From: Voacanga thouarsii
Taxonomy: Eukaryota > Streptophyta > Magnoliopsida > Gentianales > Apocynaceae
Reading direction: 5' to 3'
Length of the DNA stretch: 64,000 nt
Assembly: GCA_026120185.1 (NCBI GenBank)
Contig: JANUWF010002362.1
Location: 1,302,001-1,366,000 of the forward strand
The position numbers were made by a program, and so were the translations under genes. The notes under the pieces are model-generated. The model had not been told where the DNA came from. It made no database searches and saw only the letters and a list, made by a program, of their open reading frames with translations. Below, piece by piece: positions 46,608 through 58,610 of the stretch. Every line of letters starts with the position of its first letter. Positions within the stretch are counted from its first letter, which is position 1.

Positions 46608-47114
46608 GTGAAAACAAAAGTTTTCACTCTCAATCAGGAGGAGGTTGGAGTTGATGCAATAGTGGTGGAAGGTACGTTTACTATCCAAGGTCATTCCATT
46701 AATGCATTGATAGACCTTGGATCTACCTATTCCTATTTAAATAAGAATTGTGCATATTATTTGGGTTGGGATAGAGTAGAACTACCTTTTACTTTGTTGG
46801 TGAGTACGTTTTTGGGGAAGATGCTGCAAGCAGATCGGTATGTGTAGAATTGTAAAATTAAAGTGGGGAGAGAAAGCTTGGAGGGAGGTTTGATAGTCTT
46901 GGCTATTGATGATTATGATTTGATATTAGGAATGGATTGGCTAGCGAAGCATGGGGCTAGAGTAGACTGTAAGAATAAATTAGTTTAGTTCATTAGATTG
47001 GGATGTGATGTGTTGGAGTTCTATGGTAAGAGAGTAAAGGGATTAAAGTTTTTGATAGCTGGGGTTAAAGCTCGAAAATTGTTGAAGTAAGGATATAAAT
47101 GATATTTAGCTTAT
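46608..47114 (+). pseudogene. Protease of the Tekay-like element
   Basis: The Ty3-type aspartic protease shows VEGTFTIQGHSINALIDLGST (about 46656-46720) and DDYDLILGMDWLAKHGA (near 46908). The active-site triad reads D-L-G instead of D-S-G. Stops at 46846 and 46987 break the frame. Confidence 0.8.
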
Positions 47115-48522
47115 GTGATAAATAAGCTGAAGGACCAGTGCACTCTAGAGGATACTGAGATGGTAAAGGATTTTCCCGAAGTATTTCCTGCAGAACTCAC
47201 TTTTCTACCCCCTAATCGAGAAGTTGAGTTCACCATTGATCTAGTTCCTGGAGCAAAACTGGTGTCCCGAACTCCATACCAGATGGCACCAGCGGAGCTG
47301 AAAGAATTGAAGGAGTAGCTAGAAGAGTTGGTGAGGTAAGGCTACATCAGACCTAGCACGCCACCCTGGGGAGCACCTGTACTATTTGTGAAGAAGAAGG
47401 ACGGGACTCTGAGGTTGTGTATCGACTACCGGGACTTGAACAACCTGACTATCAAGAATAAATATCCTCTACCTTTGATTGACGAGTTGTTCGACCAGTT
47501 GCAAGGATCTAGTTGTTACTCTAAACTGGATATGAGGTAAGGATACTATTAAGTAAGGATAAAAGAAGAGGATATTCCCAAGACGGCCTTTAACACAAGA
47601 TATGGTCACTATGAGTTTGGGGTGATGCCTTTCGGGGGTAACCATCGCACCTGCAGTATTTATGGATTTGATGTATCGAGTGTTTCAACCCTACCTGGAC
47701 AAGTTCGTGGTGGTCTTCATCAACAACATACTCATTTACTCCAATAGCCTGGAGGATCATGTAAAATATTTGAAGCTGGTGCTGGAGAAGCTGAGGGAGC
47801 ACAAGCTCTTCGCCAAATTTAGCAAATGTGAGTTTTGGTTGGATAGTGTGGCATTTCTTGGCCACGTGGTGACTAAGAATAGGATCAAGGTGGACCCAGC
47901 GAAGGTTGAAGCAGTTTCGGACTGGAAGCAACTGGAGAACATCACCGAGATTCGAAGCTTCTTGGGATTGGTTGGCTACTATAGGAGGTTTATTAAGGGA
48001 TTTTCAACACTCGCATCGCCTATGACTCGGCTGTTGAGAAAGGACGCACCCTTTGTTTGGAATGAAAAATGTGAAAAGAGTTTCCAAGAGCTGAAGTGGA
48101 GATTAATGATAGCACCTGTGTTAAGTTTGCCAGAGGAAGATAAGTTTTACGCACTGTATACCGATGCTTCGAAAGAAGGTTTTGGAGCAGTTTTGATGCA
48201 ATACAGGAAGGTGATCGCCTATGCTTCTTGGAAGTTGAAGCCTCATGAAGTCAATTATCTCACGCATGATCTAGAACTGGTTGCCATTATGTTTGCTTTA
48301 AAGAAATGGCGGCACTACTTGTATGGAGCGGAATATGAAGGGTTCACTGATCACAAGAGCCTAAAGTACATCTTCACCCAGAAGGACTTGAATTTGAGAC
48401 AGCAAAGATGGATGGAATTTTTGGAGAAGTACCGTTGTCCTATCAACTGCCATCCCAGGAAGGCCAATGTTGTTGCTGATACCCTGAGCCAGAAAGTCAG
48501 AATGGCCAGGCTAAGGGTGTAG
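47115..48522 (+). pseudogene. Reverse transcriptase and RNase H of the Tekay-like element
   Basis: The RT starts FPEVFP, then [25 protein letters not shown] and SKLDMR. Stops at 47317, 47338, 47537 and 47550 and a frameshift near 47636 (MPFG block) break it. The long open part 47662-48522 carries the active-site region, but the expected FIDDI reads FINNI (47722-47727): both catalytic Asp are Asn. RNase H follows ([37 protein letters not shown] as FTDHKSL) and ends with [14 protein letters not shown]. The copy cannot reverse transcribe. Confidence 0.88.
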
Positions 48523-50087
48523 GGGGTTTAAGTGGTTTAGGATGTGTTGGATAGAATGGTAGAAGTGCAAAAAGAGAGGATTATGATTAGTAAACTGAAG
48601 TTGATGGTAGATCTAAGGCGGGAAATTATTGAAGCTCAGCAAAGTAATGCATAATTTCAGCTCTTTAAGGACAAGGAGCTTAAACGGCAAGGCTGTGAAT
48701 TCCGGTAGGACGAAGCGGGAGTTTTGTATTTCTGAGATCGTTTGTGTGTACCCGATGAGCACCAGTTAAAGGATAGAATTTTGGAAGAGGCACATAAGAG
48801 TAAGTACATTATTCATCCGAGAGAGGTCAAAATGTATCAAGATCTGAAAAGGGCTTATTGGTGGCCTCGAATGAAGTAGAACGTAGTTAAGTATGTCTCA
48901 ATGTGTCTAACCTATCAGAAAGTCAAATCGGACCATAAGAAGTCAGCGGGATTGTTGCAACTGTTACTAGTGCCTGAATGGAAATGGGAAGAGGTGACCA
49001 TGGACTTCGTTATCGGACTCCCTATGGCAAGGACCCAAAAGGACTCCATATGGGTAGTGGTGGATCGACTGACCAAATCTGCGCATTTCATATCGGTGAA
49101 TGTAAGGGATTCAATGGAGAAGTTGGCTCAAACCTATGTGCGAGAAATAGTTAGACTGTATGGAGTGCCTTCAAGTATTGTGTCCGAACAAGATTCGAGA
49201 TTTACATCCCGATTTTGGGGTAAGTTTCAAGAATCAATGGGTTCTAGTATGATGTTCAGTATGATGGCACATTTGCAATCCGATGGATAGTCAGAAAGGG
49301 TTATTCAGATATTAGAGGACATGCTGAGAGCTTGTGTATTAGATTTCGGGGATAAGTGAATCGAATAGGTGTCGTATATAGATTTGTCCTACAATAACAG
49401 TTATCAATCTTCAATTGGAATGGCTCCGTATGAATCACTGTATGGACGCAAGTGTCAAGTACCGCTGTACTGGAGTTGGTAAGAAGACGGCCACATGAGT
49501 AAATCGAGAGAAGTGTGTGTGCATGAAATGTTGGACAAGGTTAAGCTAATCAGGGAAAGGTTGAAAGCAGCCCAGAATCGACAAAAGAGCTATGCGAACC
49601 ACATGCGGAGAGAGTTAGAATTTCAGGTGGGAGAGTATATTCCTAAGACTGACACCGAATAGGGGAATTCTGAAGCATCCAAAAGGTAGGAAGCTAAATT
49701 CGAGGTATTTGGGACCGTTTTGGATAAAGGAGAGAATTGGATCAGTGGTGTATCGATTGGATTTGCCAGATGGGTTGATGGGAATTCAGGACGTATTCTA
49801 TATGTCTCAGCTGAAGAAGTACAATGCTGATCCCAGACATGTTTTGAATGATGAGCCATTAATGTTGCAACCCAACCTGAGCTATGTGGAGAAACTCGTG
49901 AAAACATTGGACCAAAGTATCAAGACTCTCCGAAACAAGCAGATTCCGATGGTAAAGATGCAGTGGGAGCATCATGGCACGTAAGAATCCATATAGGAAA
50001 CGGAAGAGTGGGTAAAATAGAAGTATCCTAATCTGAGATAGAGGTATGCTTGAATTTTGAGAAGAAATTCTCCTAAGGAGAGGAAGA
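48523..50087 (+). pseudogene. Integrase and C-terminal tail of the Tekay-like element
   Basis: A zinc-type N-terminal region (about 48790-48950: KRAYWWPRMK, a TAG, then MCLTYQKVK). Core: MDFVIGLP (first Asp, about 49003), VSEQDSRFTS (second Asp, about 49180), and SDGxSERVIQ with TAG replacing Gln near 49288 and Glu present. The C-terminal part includes GPFWIKERIGSVVYRLDLP (about 49710), FYMSQLKKY and NKQIPMVKMQWEHHG, the usual chromovirus tail; a full chromodomain is not proven. Stops at 49358, 49366 and 49480 and a frameshift near 49665 occur. A polypurine tract AAGGAGAGGAAGA (50075-50087) abuts the 3' LTR. Confidence 0.85.
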
Positions 50088-53000
50088 TGTGAAACCCCAC
50101 CTAAAGCCAACCCTAGAGTAAGGGGGTCGGGATGCATATCATATCATTTTGCATGAATATATATGTTTTTGAATGATTTTATGTGCTTTAGAATTATGAT
50201 TTATAGGTTAAAAGGCTTAGTTATGTTTATTTAGTAGGAAAGGTAAAATGGTAATTTTGGTTGAGGACAAATAGGAAGATAGCTTGAGAATTAAATAAGA
50301 AGAATATTTGGGTGAGAAAATAAGCACAAGAGTTGTTGTGGTTTAGTGGTTAGAGCTTTGGAATTAATCTCTAAGGTCATGAGTTCAAATTCCATCACTT
50401 AAGTTTTATTCGTGATTATCTTAGTTAAGTTTGAATTTTTATTTTCTTGCATTCCTTAAAAGATAGGAGTGTTGTCTTAGCGGAGACATGAAGAGAATGT
50501 CTTAATCCTATCATCATGTCCTAAAAAGAATTCTAGAGGAATTCTTGTCATTTTATTACCTCTAGCTTGTTCTAACACCTTCATAAATTAAATTTGTTCA
50601 AAATTTATCTTTTTAATTCCAGAAAATTCAGTAAGTATTTCTTGTCTTTGAATTTCGAAAATGGATCTTGGAAGTTGGAGGATTGACTGAAAATAGGAGA
50701 GGAGTTAGGAAGGGTTCCCAAGGAAAATTAATCACCATGGTTGAACCTTCAAACTCATCTTCCTAGTGTTCATGTTCTTCGTGAAGGAAACCTAGAAATT
50801 TTCCAGATTTTTGAGCAGCCTAGCTTCTGAAAAACTCAGCCAAGTTTCTTGCTCATTTATTGCCAGAAAAGTGACCAATTTATTCAGCTTGAAGACTGAA
50901 ATTTTTGTGTAAATTCAGACTGCACAAAAACTGCACAAACTTAACGAAAATTCTGGGCAGTTTCGCTAGCATTCAACCTGTAAATGAAGCTGTTTTCTTC
51001 TTCTTCAATCCAACGAAACTCCTCTACTTTTCCTCCAGAAAGAAGGCTGGAAACCAACCTTAAAAGATCCTCAATCACCTCTTAAAATCCTCTGCAAATT
51101 GGGCTGGAATATTGCAGAAAAACTGCACAGGAAATTTCAGCAAACCATTCGAATCTTAGAACACCTTGAAACCAGAAATTTCCAGCTTTGTTCCCTTAGG
51201 CCTAAACCGAAGAAACCACCCTCAAACCTCTGTAAAATGACCCTTGTTCAGCCATGAACTGAACACCATTAACTTCTCCACTTACCTTGCACAGTGGGAC
51301 TACATGACCACACCTCAAATATCTCCTAAGATCACTCAATTCAAACTACAATTTGAACTTAGAAAATTCCCAGCATTTTGCTCCATAAAAACACCCTTGT
51401 ACTAAGCTTCACAACCAGAAATTTCTCTACCATTAAACTCTGAATTTCAACCAGCCCTAAAGCTCCATCAATCTTCATTCATTTCAACAAAGCAAACCAG
51501 TCCAGCCGCTCCATTGCAGCTCCAAGAAACCTCCATCAATCCAACACCATTAACATATCCTATACCACAAACCACTCCTCAAATCTCTCCATTTGAATTT
51601 CAAACAAATAAGATTTTTCTCTTCCTCTCTAAGCTAAAAAATGAAACTCCTAAGCTCCATAAACCATTCGGCCAGCAGTCCTAGATTTTGTGCAGCATTT
51701 TTCCCTCAACCTCTCTCAAATTTCACAAAGAACACCAAGAATACACACTATCTTTCTTTAAGCCAAAACCCACTCTAAACACCTCCAATCCCTCTTAAAT
51801 GCTCTAGATTACTCTACATACTCCCTAGTGTTCATTTTTGGTATGTATAACAAAAAATCTCAAAAACAAGAAAGCGCATTCGAATAAAAAACCATTTTTT
51901 TTTCTTGAAGGTCCTAAGAACATCATCAAGCTAACCAAGAACAACTCATTTGTTCATCTTCTTCCATTCAACCTTCAATATATCACACTAATGCTCTCTC
52001 TCTCTCCCTCTCTCTCTCGGCCGAAATGGTTGATCAACAACCATGGCTGTTTTTCTTCCTTTTGGACAATTCAAGACTCTCAATCGCATGGACCTTCTTA
52101 AATCTTTATTGAAATAAACATTAATCAAGTATTTCTCCTTAATCCTTCTTTTTAATTCTGAATTCATGTCTCTTAGATGTTGATAGAAAGAATAGAATAT
52201 GAATGGGGGATTGAGTGAATGCATGTGAATGAAGGAGTTGAGATTAGGACATGAGAATGATTGTTCATGATTAAGCTATATGGATTTTCTTGAGAATCAA
52301 TGTATGTTCACAATATCTTAAGAGAATTATGGATGTTTATAGCATGTTAGATGTTATGACACTTTTGGTGAATAGGATTTGTATGTTCTTATCTCTATTG
52401 AAGCCATGATTATGATTATGTGTAGTAGAAATTTGGCCATGTGATAGTATGTGTCGATTTAAGCCTATGTTCATGAATGGATTAGTTTATTGTTTGATAT
52501 TGGAGAATGTGTTCATGATTCTTGTTTAGTAATAGAAAAACCATGATTATGTTCTTGTTGAACTAATGTTATTTTAATTAAAAAATTTTATTCCCTTCAT
52601 TAAAATTATTACTATATTTTCTCTAAAGTTTTCAAAATGCCTATGAAGTTTTGGAATTAGAATATTAAATGAAATATTGATAGTTTATGAGTTAAATAAA
52701 TAAGATCTTTTATATAAAAAAAATATGTATAGTAATAAATAAGGTTTTTTATATAATCATTAATAAAAAATAATAGTGACCTTGTAGACCATAGTTCAAA
52801 CTTTTATCTATATTCATAAATATTATTTATATTAAAATTTATTTGTTATCTATTAATAAAAAATTTAATAAAATTCATTTATTATTAATTTTATTTATTA
52901 CCAATTATTTATTATCTATTGAATATTAATTGATTAATTAATTTATAATAATACTATTTAAAAATTACAATTTATTAATATTACTTAGGACTTAGTATTA

Positions 53001-54369
53001 TTCAATGCTCAAACATTAATTTATTAATAAATAATTGCACTCAAGATTTATTATTTGAACCTATAACTTATTAGTAATTATTTTTCAACCCCTAGTTGTT
53101 TTAACTTATCAAGCTAGACTTATTTTATAAAATTCTTTATCATCTAGTCTTAAAGCTTAGGATATTAAGGTCATGGTTATAATTAGTTGAACTAGGGATT
53201 ATTTATGTAAGCAAGTATAGCTCGAGTATAACCTTATGCCTTGTGTTTACCCCAGGCGGGGTTAGGTCAGCCTTGGAGGATTTTTGTTGAATTCGAGCAA
53301 GCAAAGGATCAGGTAAGCTCCTACATGAAGTTATTTAGAGACAAAAGATTATTGTGGCAAGCCGAGTTTGATGTGTACGATCATTTGATTGTACAGGCAA
53401 ATGACCGTTTTTCCTTTTATTTCAGTCAAGCAAATCATTTGAAAAATCAAACAAACAGTTTTACACAAAATACTAAACTCTTTCTAAACCCAACTTTGAC
53501 AAGAATTTTAGAAAACCTTAATTACTATTTCCAAGGGAACCAATGTATGGTCAATTTTCTCCCAAGTGGGACAATCAACGTTGAGTACTCAATAAGAGTA
53601 GACTACTAGGACTAGTCTTTGAAGGGTTCGGATAAGTCTTTTAGTAAGTGGCCACATCTGAGGGGTAAGTCCTTCTCGGATAGGATGCCAGTCCGGTAGG
53701 TCATGCTGGTTCGATCTAGCAAGTTTTAGTCACGTGGATTGTGTTTGTCCGGAGTGGACAACCGATAAGTTTGGGTGTAGAGATGGAGCAGTATCTCACC
53801 GGGTAGGCCGTACACCTACCTTTCGTCAGTTTGCAAAACGTGTGGCATTCTGACGGTTATATGGTCATGGGGCCCAACGCGTGGTAACCTATGGCTACCT
53901 CTTTGGGTGAGTGTATTTATTACGCACATGTATGGATTGAAAAGCAAAATGCCACTCTTTATTTTTAACACTTATTTAATGCTTGCCAGCACTTTCTCTT
54001 ACGAATATTTTTACAACTTGCGTACATGAACTGTTTTACCTAAAACACTCAAAGCACACACGGGCTTACTTAGATTTTTATCTAATCACCTTTTATGCTA
54101 TGTTTTCAGGTCGATCTTACTGTGGAGGTCAATAGCTAGACTTGTTACCTCTACTTTGAAGACTTTATGTTATTTTCTTTATGTGATGTTTTGAGAGATT
54201 GTAGTAAACAATTTATTTTGGATTTGTTCATGTATTTTTGGGTTGTAATAAGTTAAAATTTAAAGTATTTATTTTATTTTATTTTATGTAACCTAATTAT
54301 AAAGACCCCTTGTCCTATGGACGGGGCGACATCCCTGGCCTTGTTGGGCCTAGGTAGTGGGGTGTTACA
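50088..54369 (+). repeat. 3' LTR of the Tekay-like element, 4282 bp
   Basis: Starts TGTGAAACCCCACC and ends GTGTTACA. The last 1.55 kb match the 5' LTR. The middle (50640-52120) is CA/CT-rich and holds no gene; a CT microsatellite lies near 51993-52019. A 122-codon frame at 53241-53609 runs through the part shared by both LTRs but is broken in the 5' copy, so it is likely chance. An LTR of this size is usual in the Tekay/Del group. Confidence 0.82.
50339..50393 (+). other. tRNA-like A-box/B-box unit (SINE- or tRNA-relic-like)
   Basis: TGGTTTAGTGG (50339-50349) fits the internal pol III A box TRGYNNANNGG, and AGTTCAAATTCC (50382-50393) fits the B box, 32 bases apart, as in tRNA genes and tRNA-derived SINEs. 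A proper cloverleaf with acceptor stem is not evident, and no poly-A tail or flanking duplication is clear, so I do not call a tRNA gene or a complete SINE. Confidence 0.45.
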
Positions 54370-54626
54370 CTAGTCTTAATGCATTAATGATGTTCTGTTT
54401 CATTCATACTACGACTAGGGACTATTTAAGTACTAACATAGTGTAGTAGGAATCTCATATCATGATCTCTATCATGATTTCCTTAACACAGTATTGTACT
54501 AGGGACTTTATCTAACAGTTATTTTACACAAAAGTAAAGAAAAGAAACTGTAAGATAAATAATGCCTTTTATTAAAATAAAATATGTCATATACAACTTA
54601 CAAGTGATTGCCTCTGGGGCATAACA
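54370..54626 (-). repeat. Fragment of an Angela-like copia LTR, minus strand
   Basis: Matches about 27410-27636 and extends to the LTR terminus: on the minus strand it starts TGTTATGCCCCAGAGGCAAT (54626 leftward). The left side is cut by the end of the Tekay LTR at 54369. Confidence 0.75.
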
Positions 54627-54639
54627 CTAACAATATTCT

Positions 54640-54878
54640 CTTTAATTAATTATTTTTATTTTTATTCTTTATCACTTGAATAAGTTGATTAACCAGTGAA
54701 TAAAAATTGACTAGTGTGTACTTATTTCTTGAGGCTCTATACTCGTTAATTCCATATACTATGCTTAATGATGGGTATAATTGCTCATATGTATGATTTG
54801 GAGATTAATGTTTTAATTAAACTCTATTGGGAATGGATACAGAATTGCATCATTTTTATACCCCAAATAATACGCATA
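54640..54878 (+). repeat. Terminal fragment of an Athila-like LTR, plus strand
   Basis: Follows the last 240 bases of the LTR at 31710-31949 in order: GACTAGTGTGTACTT, ATACTCGTTAATTCC, TATGCTTAATGATGGGTATA, ATTAATGTTTTAATTAAA and CATTTTTATACCCC. Orientation is opposite to the neighbouring Athila sequence. Confidence 0.65.
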
Positions 54879-55394
54879 AGCATCTTGAAGGAATAATATA
54901 GAATCAAATTCTTTCCCAAGTTATCGACTCACTATAATTCTAGCTAATTTAGTAGATTTCTCAATCTCACCAAATAGCCAAAAACATGCATGAAACTCAT
55001 TTCTCAATCAATATCCCTATACTCTAGGTGACATAAAATATGAAATTAGCCAATGGCCTTATACTATAGGCGAAATCAACTAATCTTTGATTACTAATAT
55101 AATTTATACTTAGCTTTCTTCCCAAAGTCCGTTAAGTATTACACATATAAAATCAAAAGAATTAAAACCAACTCCTTATATCTTTCCGAAGTTATTGAGG
55201 AGAAAGATCAAACCACACCAATCTATCAACAAAACAAGTAATCAAATACCAAGAATAATAATCAATTGATAAAATAACTAAATTAATGCAATCATCATAA
55301 ATCTAAGAATAACATCCAATTACAATAAAAACATTGACCTTATTATTGTACAAGAAAAAGAAAGCAAAGGTTTAAGAAAGAACTCATAGACAAG
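54879..55394 (-). repeat. Athila-like LTR fragment, minus strand, host of the next element
   Basis: Similar to the middle of the minus-strand Athila LTRs (for example ATGAAATTAGCCAATGG, AATCAAATACCAAGAATAATAA, ATTACAATAAAAACATTGA, CTCATAGACAAG). It is interrupted at 55394 and resumes at 63836. Confidence 0.7.
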
Positions 55395-56808
55395 TGATGC
55401 GTAAATTTTGGGTGTATAAAAATCATCAAATTTAAATCCATCCCTTAGTTTTAATTAAAACATTAATCCCAAAATACACATACGAGTAAGTATACTCATC
55501 GTAAGTATAGTATAGGGAATTAACGAGTATCGATCCTCAAAGGAATATGTACACACTAATCACTTTTCATTCATTATTTAACCGGCCAAATAAAGTGATA
55601 AGATAAAAAGAAAAATAAAGAAAAATATATACAACTTAAGGAGGTGAAAATATGCAATTTAGACAAAGGCTTTTGAAAATATGATAATGAATCACTTAGC
55701 ATTTATCACAATCAATTATTATCTTGGTCTCATGCAGGATTTAATATAGACCCACTTCATTTGCAATCAATGGAATCACTATCTTCTAGTTAAATTAGTG
55801 GGCATATTATGTCTCAATCAATTTACCCAAAAGATGCATTAAAATCAATCCTTATTTAAACCTCTATATTCTAGGTGGTTTAAAACATGAAATTAGTTAA
55901 TGAATCCATATTCTAGCAATCATCAACCAACCTTTGATTACCTAAATTCTACACAATTAACCTCTTTTTCAAACAATTTAAGAGAAAATAAATATGAAAT
56001 TAATTAATTGAAGTCATTATCAATCTTTTTTTCAAGCAAGTGTATAACAAAAACCAATCAACCAACTCCGTAAGTAAATAAGTAATCAAATCCCAAGATA
56101 AATAATGAATTGATCAAAAGACTAAATTAATTCAAGAAATCATGAATCCTAAAAATAATGTCAAATTACAATAAAATATTGAATACATCATTGTTTAAGA
56201 AAAAGAAAACAAAGGTAAAAGAAAGCACCCATATAGAAGCCTCCTTCTTCACCCTTGAAGACTCTCTTGAACAACAATTCTTGATTCGGTGAATTCCTCA
56301 TTCATTGAGTGATTTTCTGATTTCCTTTGTATTCACCTTCTATCCTATTTCTTTCTCTTATGTTTTCCCTTACGTTTATAGGCCTCTTTGATGCTAAATT
56401 TGTTGCTCGAGAAGTCTTGGCCGAGTAGGATTCGAAAAATACCAAAATCATTGAAAAATTCCTAAATTCATACACATAATTTTCTTGTTCTGTAGTGGAC
56501 TTGGCACCGGGTCACTTCGACCCACTAGGCTCTATGTGTGTTCTATTTTCCTCCTTGAACGTGCTCTGTTTTCACTATTTGGACAGACTGGACCTGGCAC
56601 CTAGTCCCCTTAGTAGGCCTGGAGCTAGGTGTGGTCTAGAAATTCTCCAGTTTTTCTCGAAATTAACTCAAATCTACACAAATTTGTAAAAAATACTTTT
56701 CACAAGAAAAATGTCAAATATGAAGGAATACTCTTGGTTATTACAATAAAAGTATCTCAAATTAACATCAAATAACTAGAAAAATAATGATAATTTTATT
56801 CCCTATCA
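55395..56808 (-). repeat. 3' LTR of the minus-strand Athila-like element
   Basis: 1414 bp, TGATGCGTAAATTTT (plus-strand left edge) to CCCTATCA. On the minus strand it starts TGATAGGGAATAAAAT. TATA at 56375-56380 (TTTATA on the plus strand). The polypurine tract, plus-strand ATTTCCCCACACTT, lies at 56809-56822. Confidence 0.9.
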
Positions 56809-58610
56809 ATTTCCCCACACTTGAACTTTTGCTTTTCTTCAAGCAAAAATTCTTAAGCTATAAAAATCATCAAGAAAACACAAGCTCTTTCTCTTTAAAA
56901 CCTAACAAGAATTATAATTTCCTTTCAAACTTTAGATAAAAACTCTTGCCATTCACACCCTTTGAAAATAATTTCAACTTTGAAACATTTGACAAGATAT
57001 TACAAAAGTCTTAAAGTCAAATTAATGAAGTTCATACCTTAGTTTAAGAAAATTATTTCACACTTCAAGTAAAAATACAGATCATATTAATCACACAAGT
57101 CAAGCTATCTACCAACTTAAGCATTATACGTCCAAAAGTTGCACCACTCAAGTCATAATGTAAGAAAAGCACTCCAATTTTTTCTCTCAATGTTTTCAAT
57201 AACTTAGCGAATTGGCAACCTCAAGTGCGTGGATTTCTCTTCACACACTGTATTAGCCCTCTTTTAGTCATCAATCATCTCCACCGCTTTCCTCTCATTT
57301 GCTCTTGGGAATTTATAGCCTCCAAAAAGTGGATTTCTTTTCACTATCCTTATTGGCCCCCATAATCAAGCAAAAACAATACTTTCTCATCTTTAAGGAG
57401 GAAACAACAATCAACTCATGTTTCTAATGTTTTAACTCACAAGAATTTTTCACAATTTTTCCTCTCAAAGATCTTTTATCTCCTCACATTCCTTATCTCA
57501 ACTCTAAGATAAACAAAGTTTAAACCTATAATACAAGAGTTAGTCAATAAACCTTTTCCCATATTCATCATATCTTCCATATTCAAATTAGATGAGTCAA
57601 ATAATATTCAAACATCAATGCATAAAAAAGATTAATTAAAATTCTCAAGTCTTGACAATATCCTATTGAATAAATTAATTTCATAAAAATCCACCAAATG
57701 AATGACAAAAATTCATATCCACGTAAGAAAAAGAATTACAACCTTGCTCAACAATGAAAACCATAAAAATATTTGAAAATTCTCACACAAAAATGATATG
57801 AAAAATATCTTCAAAACCTACATTTACATTCTCTCCCCTACACTTAAATGGGACATTGTTAACAATGGCTAGAGATATAACAAGGAAAGCAAGGCCAAGA
57901 AGACCAAAATAAATAAAGAGTAAGAATGAAGAGAAGAAAATACTTCCATTACATATTAGGGCCAACAGGTTTAAATCCACTACAAGGAGTAGTCATTAGA
58001 GAAATCGCAAGAGTACCTAGCTCAAAAGAAACAAAAACAAAAATCTAGAAAACAGAAAATAAATAAAAAATAAAAAGTATAAAAAAGCAATTCGGAAGAA
58101 GACTCAAGGCTCATAGAGAAAAATGAAGTCTTACCAAAATATTGCTTGACCCTATTTCCAATGATTTTGAAAGTACCATTATCTAGGTAAGAGACTTCAA
58201 GAGTACCAAGGAAAAATCTTAGTCACCATATACGACCCTGACCATCTCAATTTCAACTTTCCTGAAAAATGTCACATGGGAGAATTAAACAACAACACTT
58301 GATCACCTTATTTAAACTCCCGAGATTGAGCAATATGCTTGTCATGCCATCGTTTTACCCGTTCTTTGTAGATTAGAGAATTATCATATGCAGCGATGCG
58401 CAATTCATCCAATGCATTCAAGTGAAGTAGCCTAGATTGCCCGACAAGCTTAAGATCAAAGTTAACATGTATGATAACCTAATAAGCTTTGTGTTCAATT
58501 TTTATAGGTAAATGACAAGATTTCCCATATACCAATCAATAAGGGGTAGTACCTGGAGGAGTTTTGAAAGCAGTCCTATAGGCCCAAATCATATAATCTA
58601 ATTTGAAACT
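56809..58610 (-). other. Athila 3' untranslated region, env-like ORF missing
   Basis: Non-coding. The part at 56809-58000 matches 29440-30535 in the opposite orientation. The env-like ORF seen at 27967-29184 has no counterpart between integrase and this region, so it was deleted or never present. Confidence 0.7.

Larger units (their letters stand above)
43516..54369 (+). mobile_element. Tekay/Del-like chromovirus (Ty3/gypsy), 5' LTR truncated
   Basis: Order: truncated 5' LTR, initiator-Met PBS, an extra leader ORF, gag, protease, RT, RNase H, integrase, chromodomain-like tail, polypurine tract, complete 3' LTR. The order RT-RNaseH-integrase is Ty3/gypsy; the long LTR and the integrase C-terminus with ERIGSVVYRLDLP fit Tekay/Del chromoviruses. 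Gag and pol have many stops and the RT active site is lost. The 5' LTR matches only the last 1.55 kb of the 3' LTR, so about 2.7 kb was deleted on the left together with any target duplication. Confidence 0.88.

Noticed and set aside
50339..50400. A functional tRNA gene
   Set aside because: A and B boxes are present, but no convincing acceptor stem, anticodon arm or T-run terminator was found.
25949..54626. One giant minus-strand copia element whose outer LTR ends are at 25949 and 54626
   Set aside because: Both outer termini are kept and the LTRs are of one family, but the flanking 5-mers (CATTA and CTAAC) do not match and the CACTA transposase does not resume after 54626.
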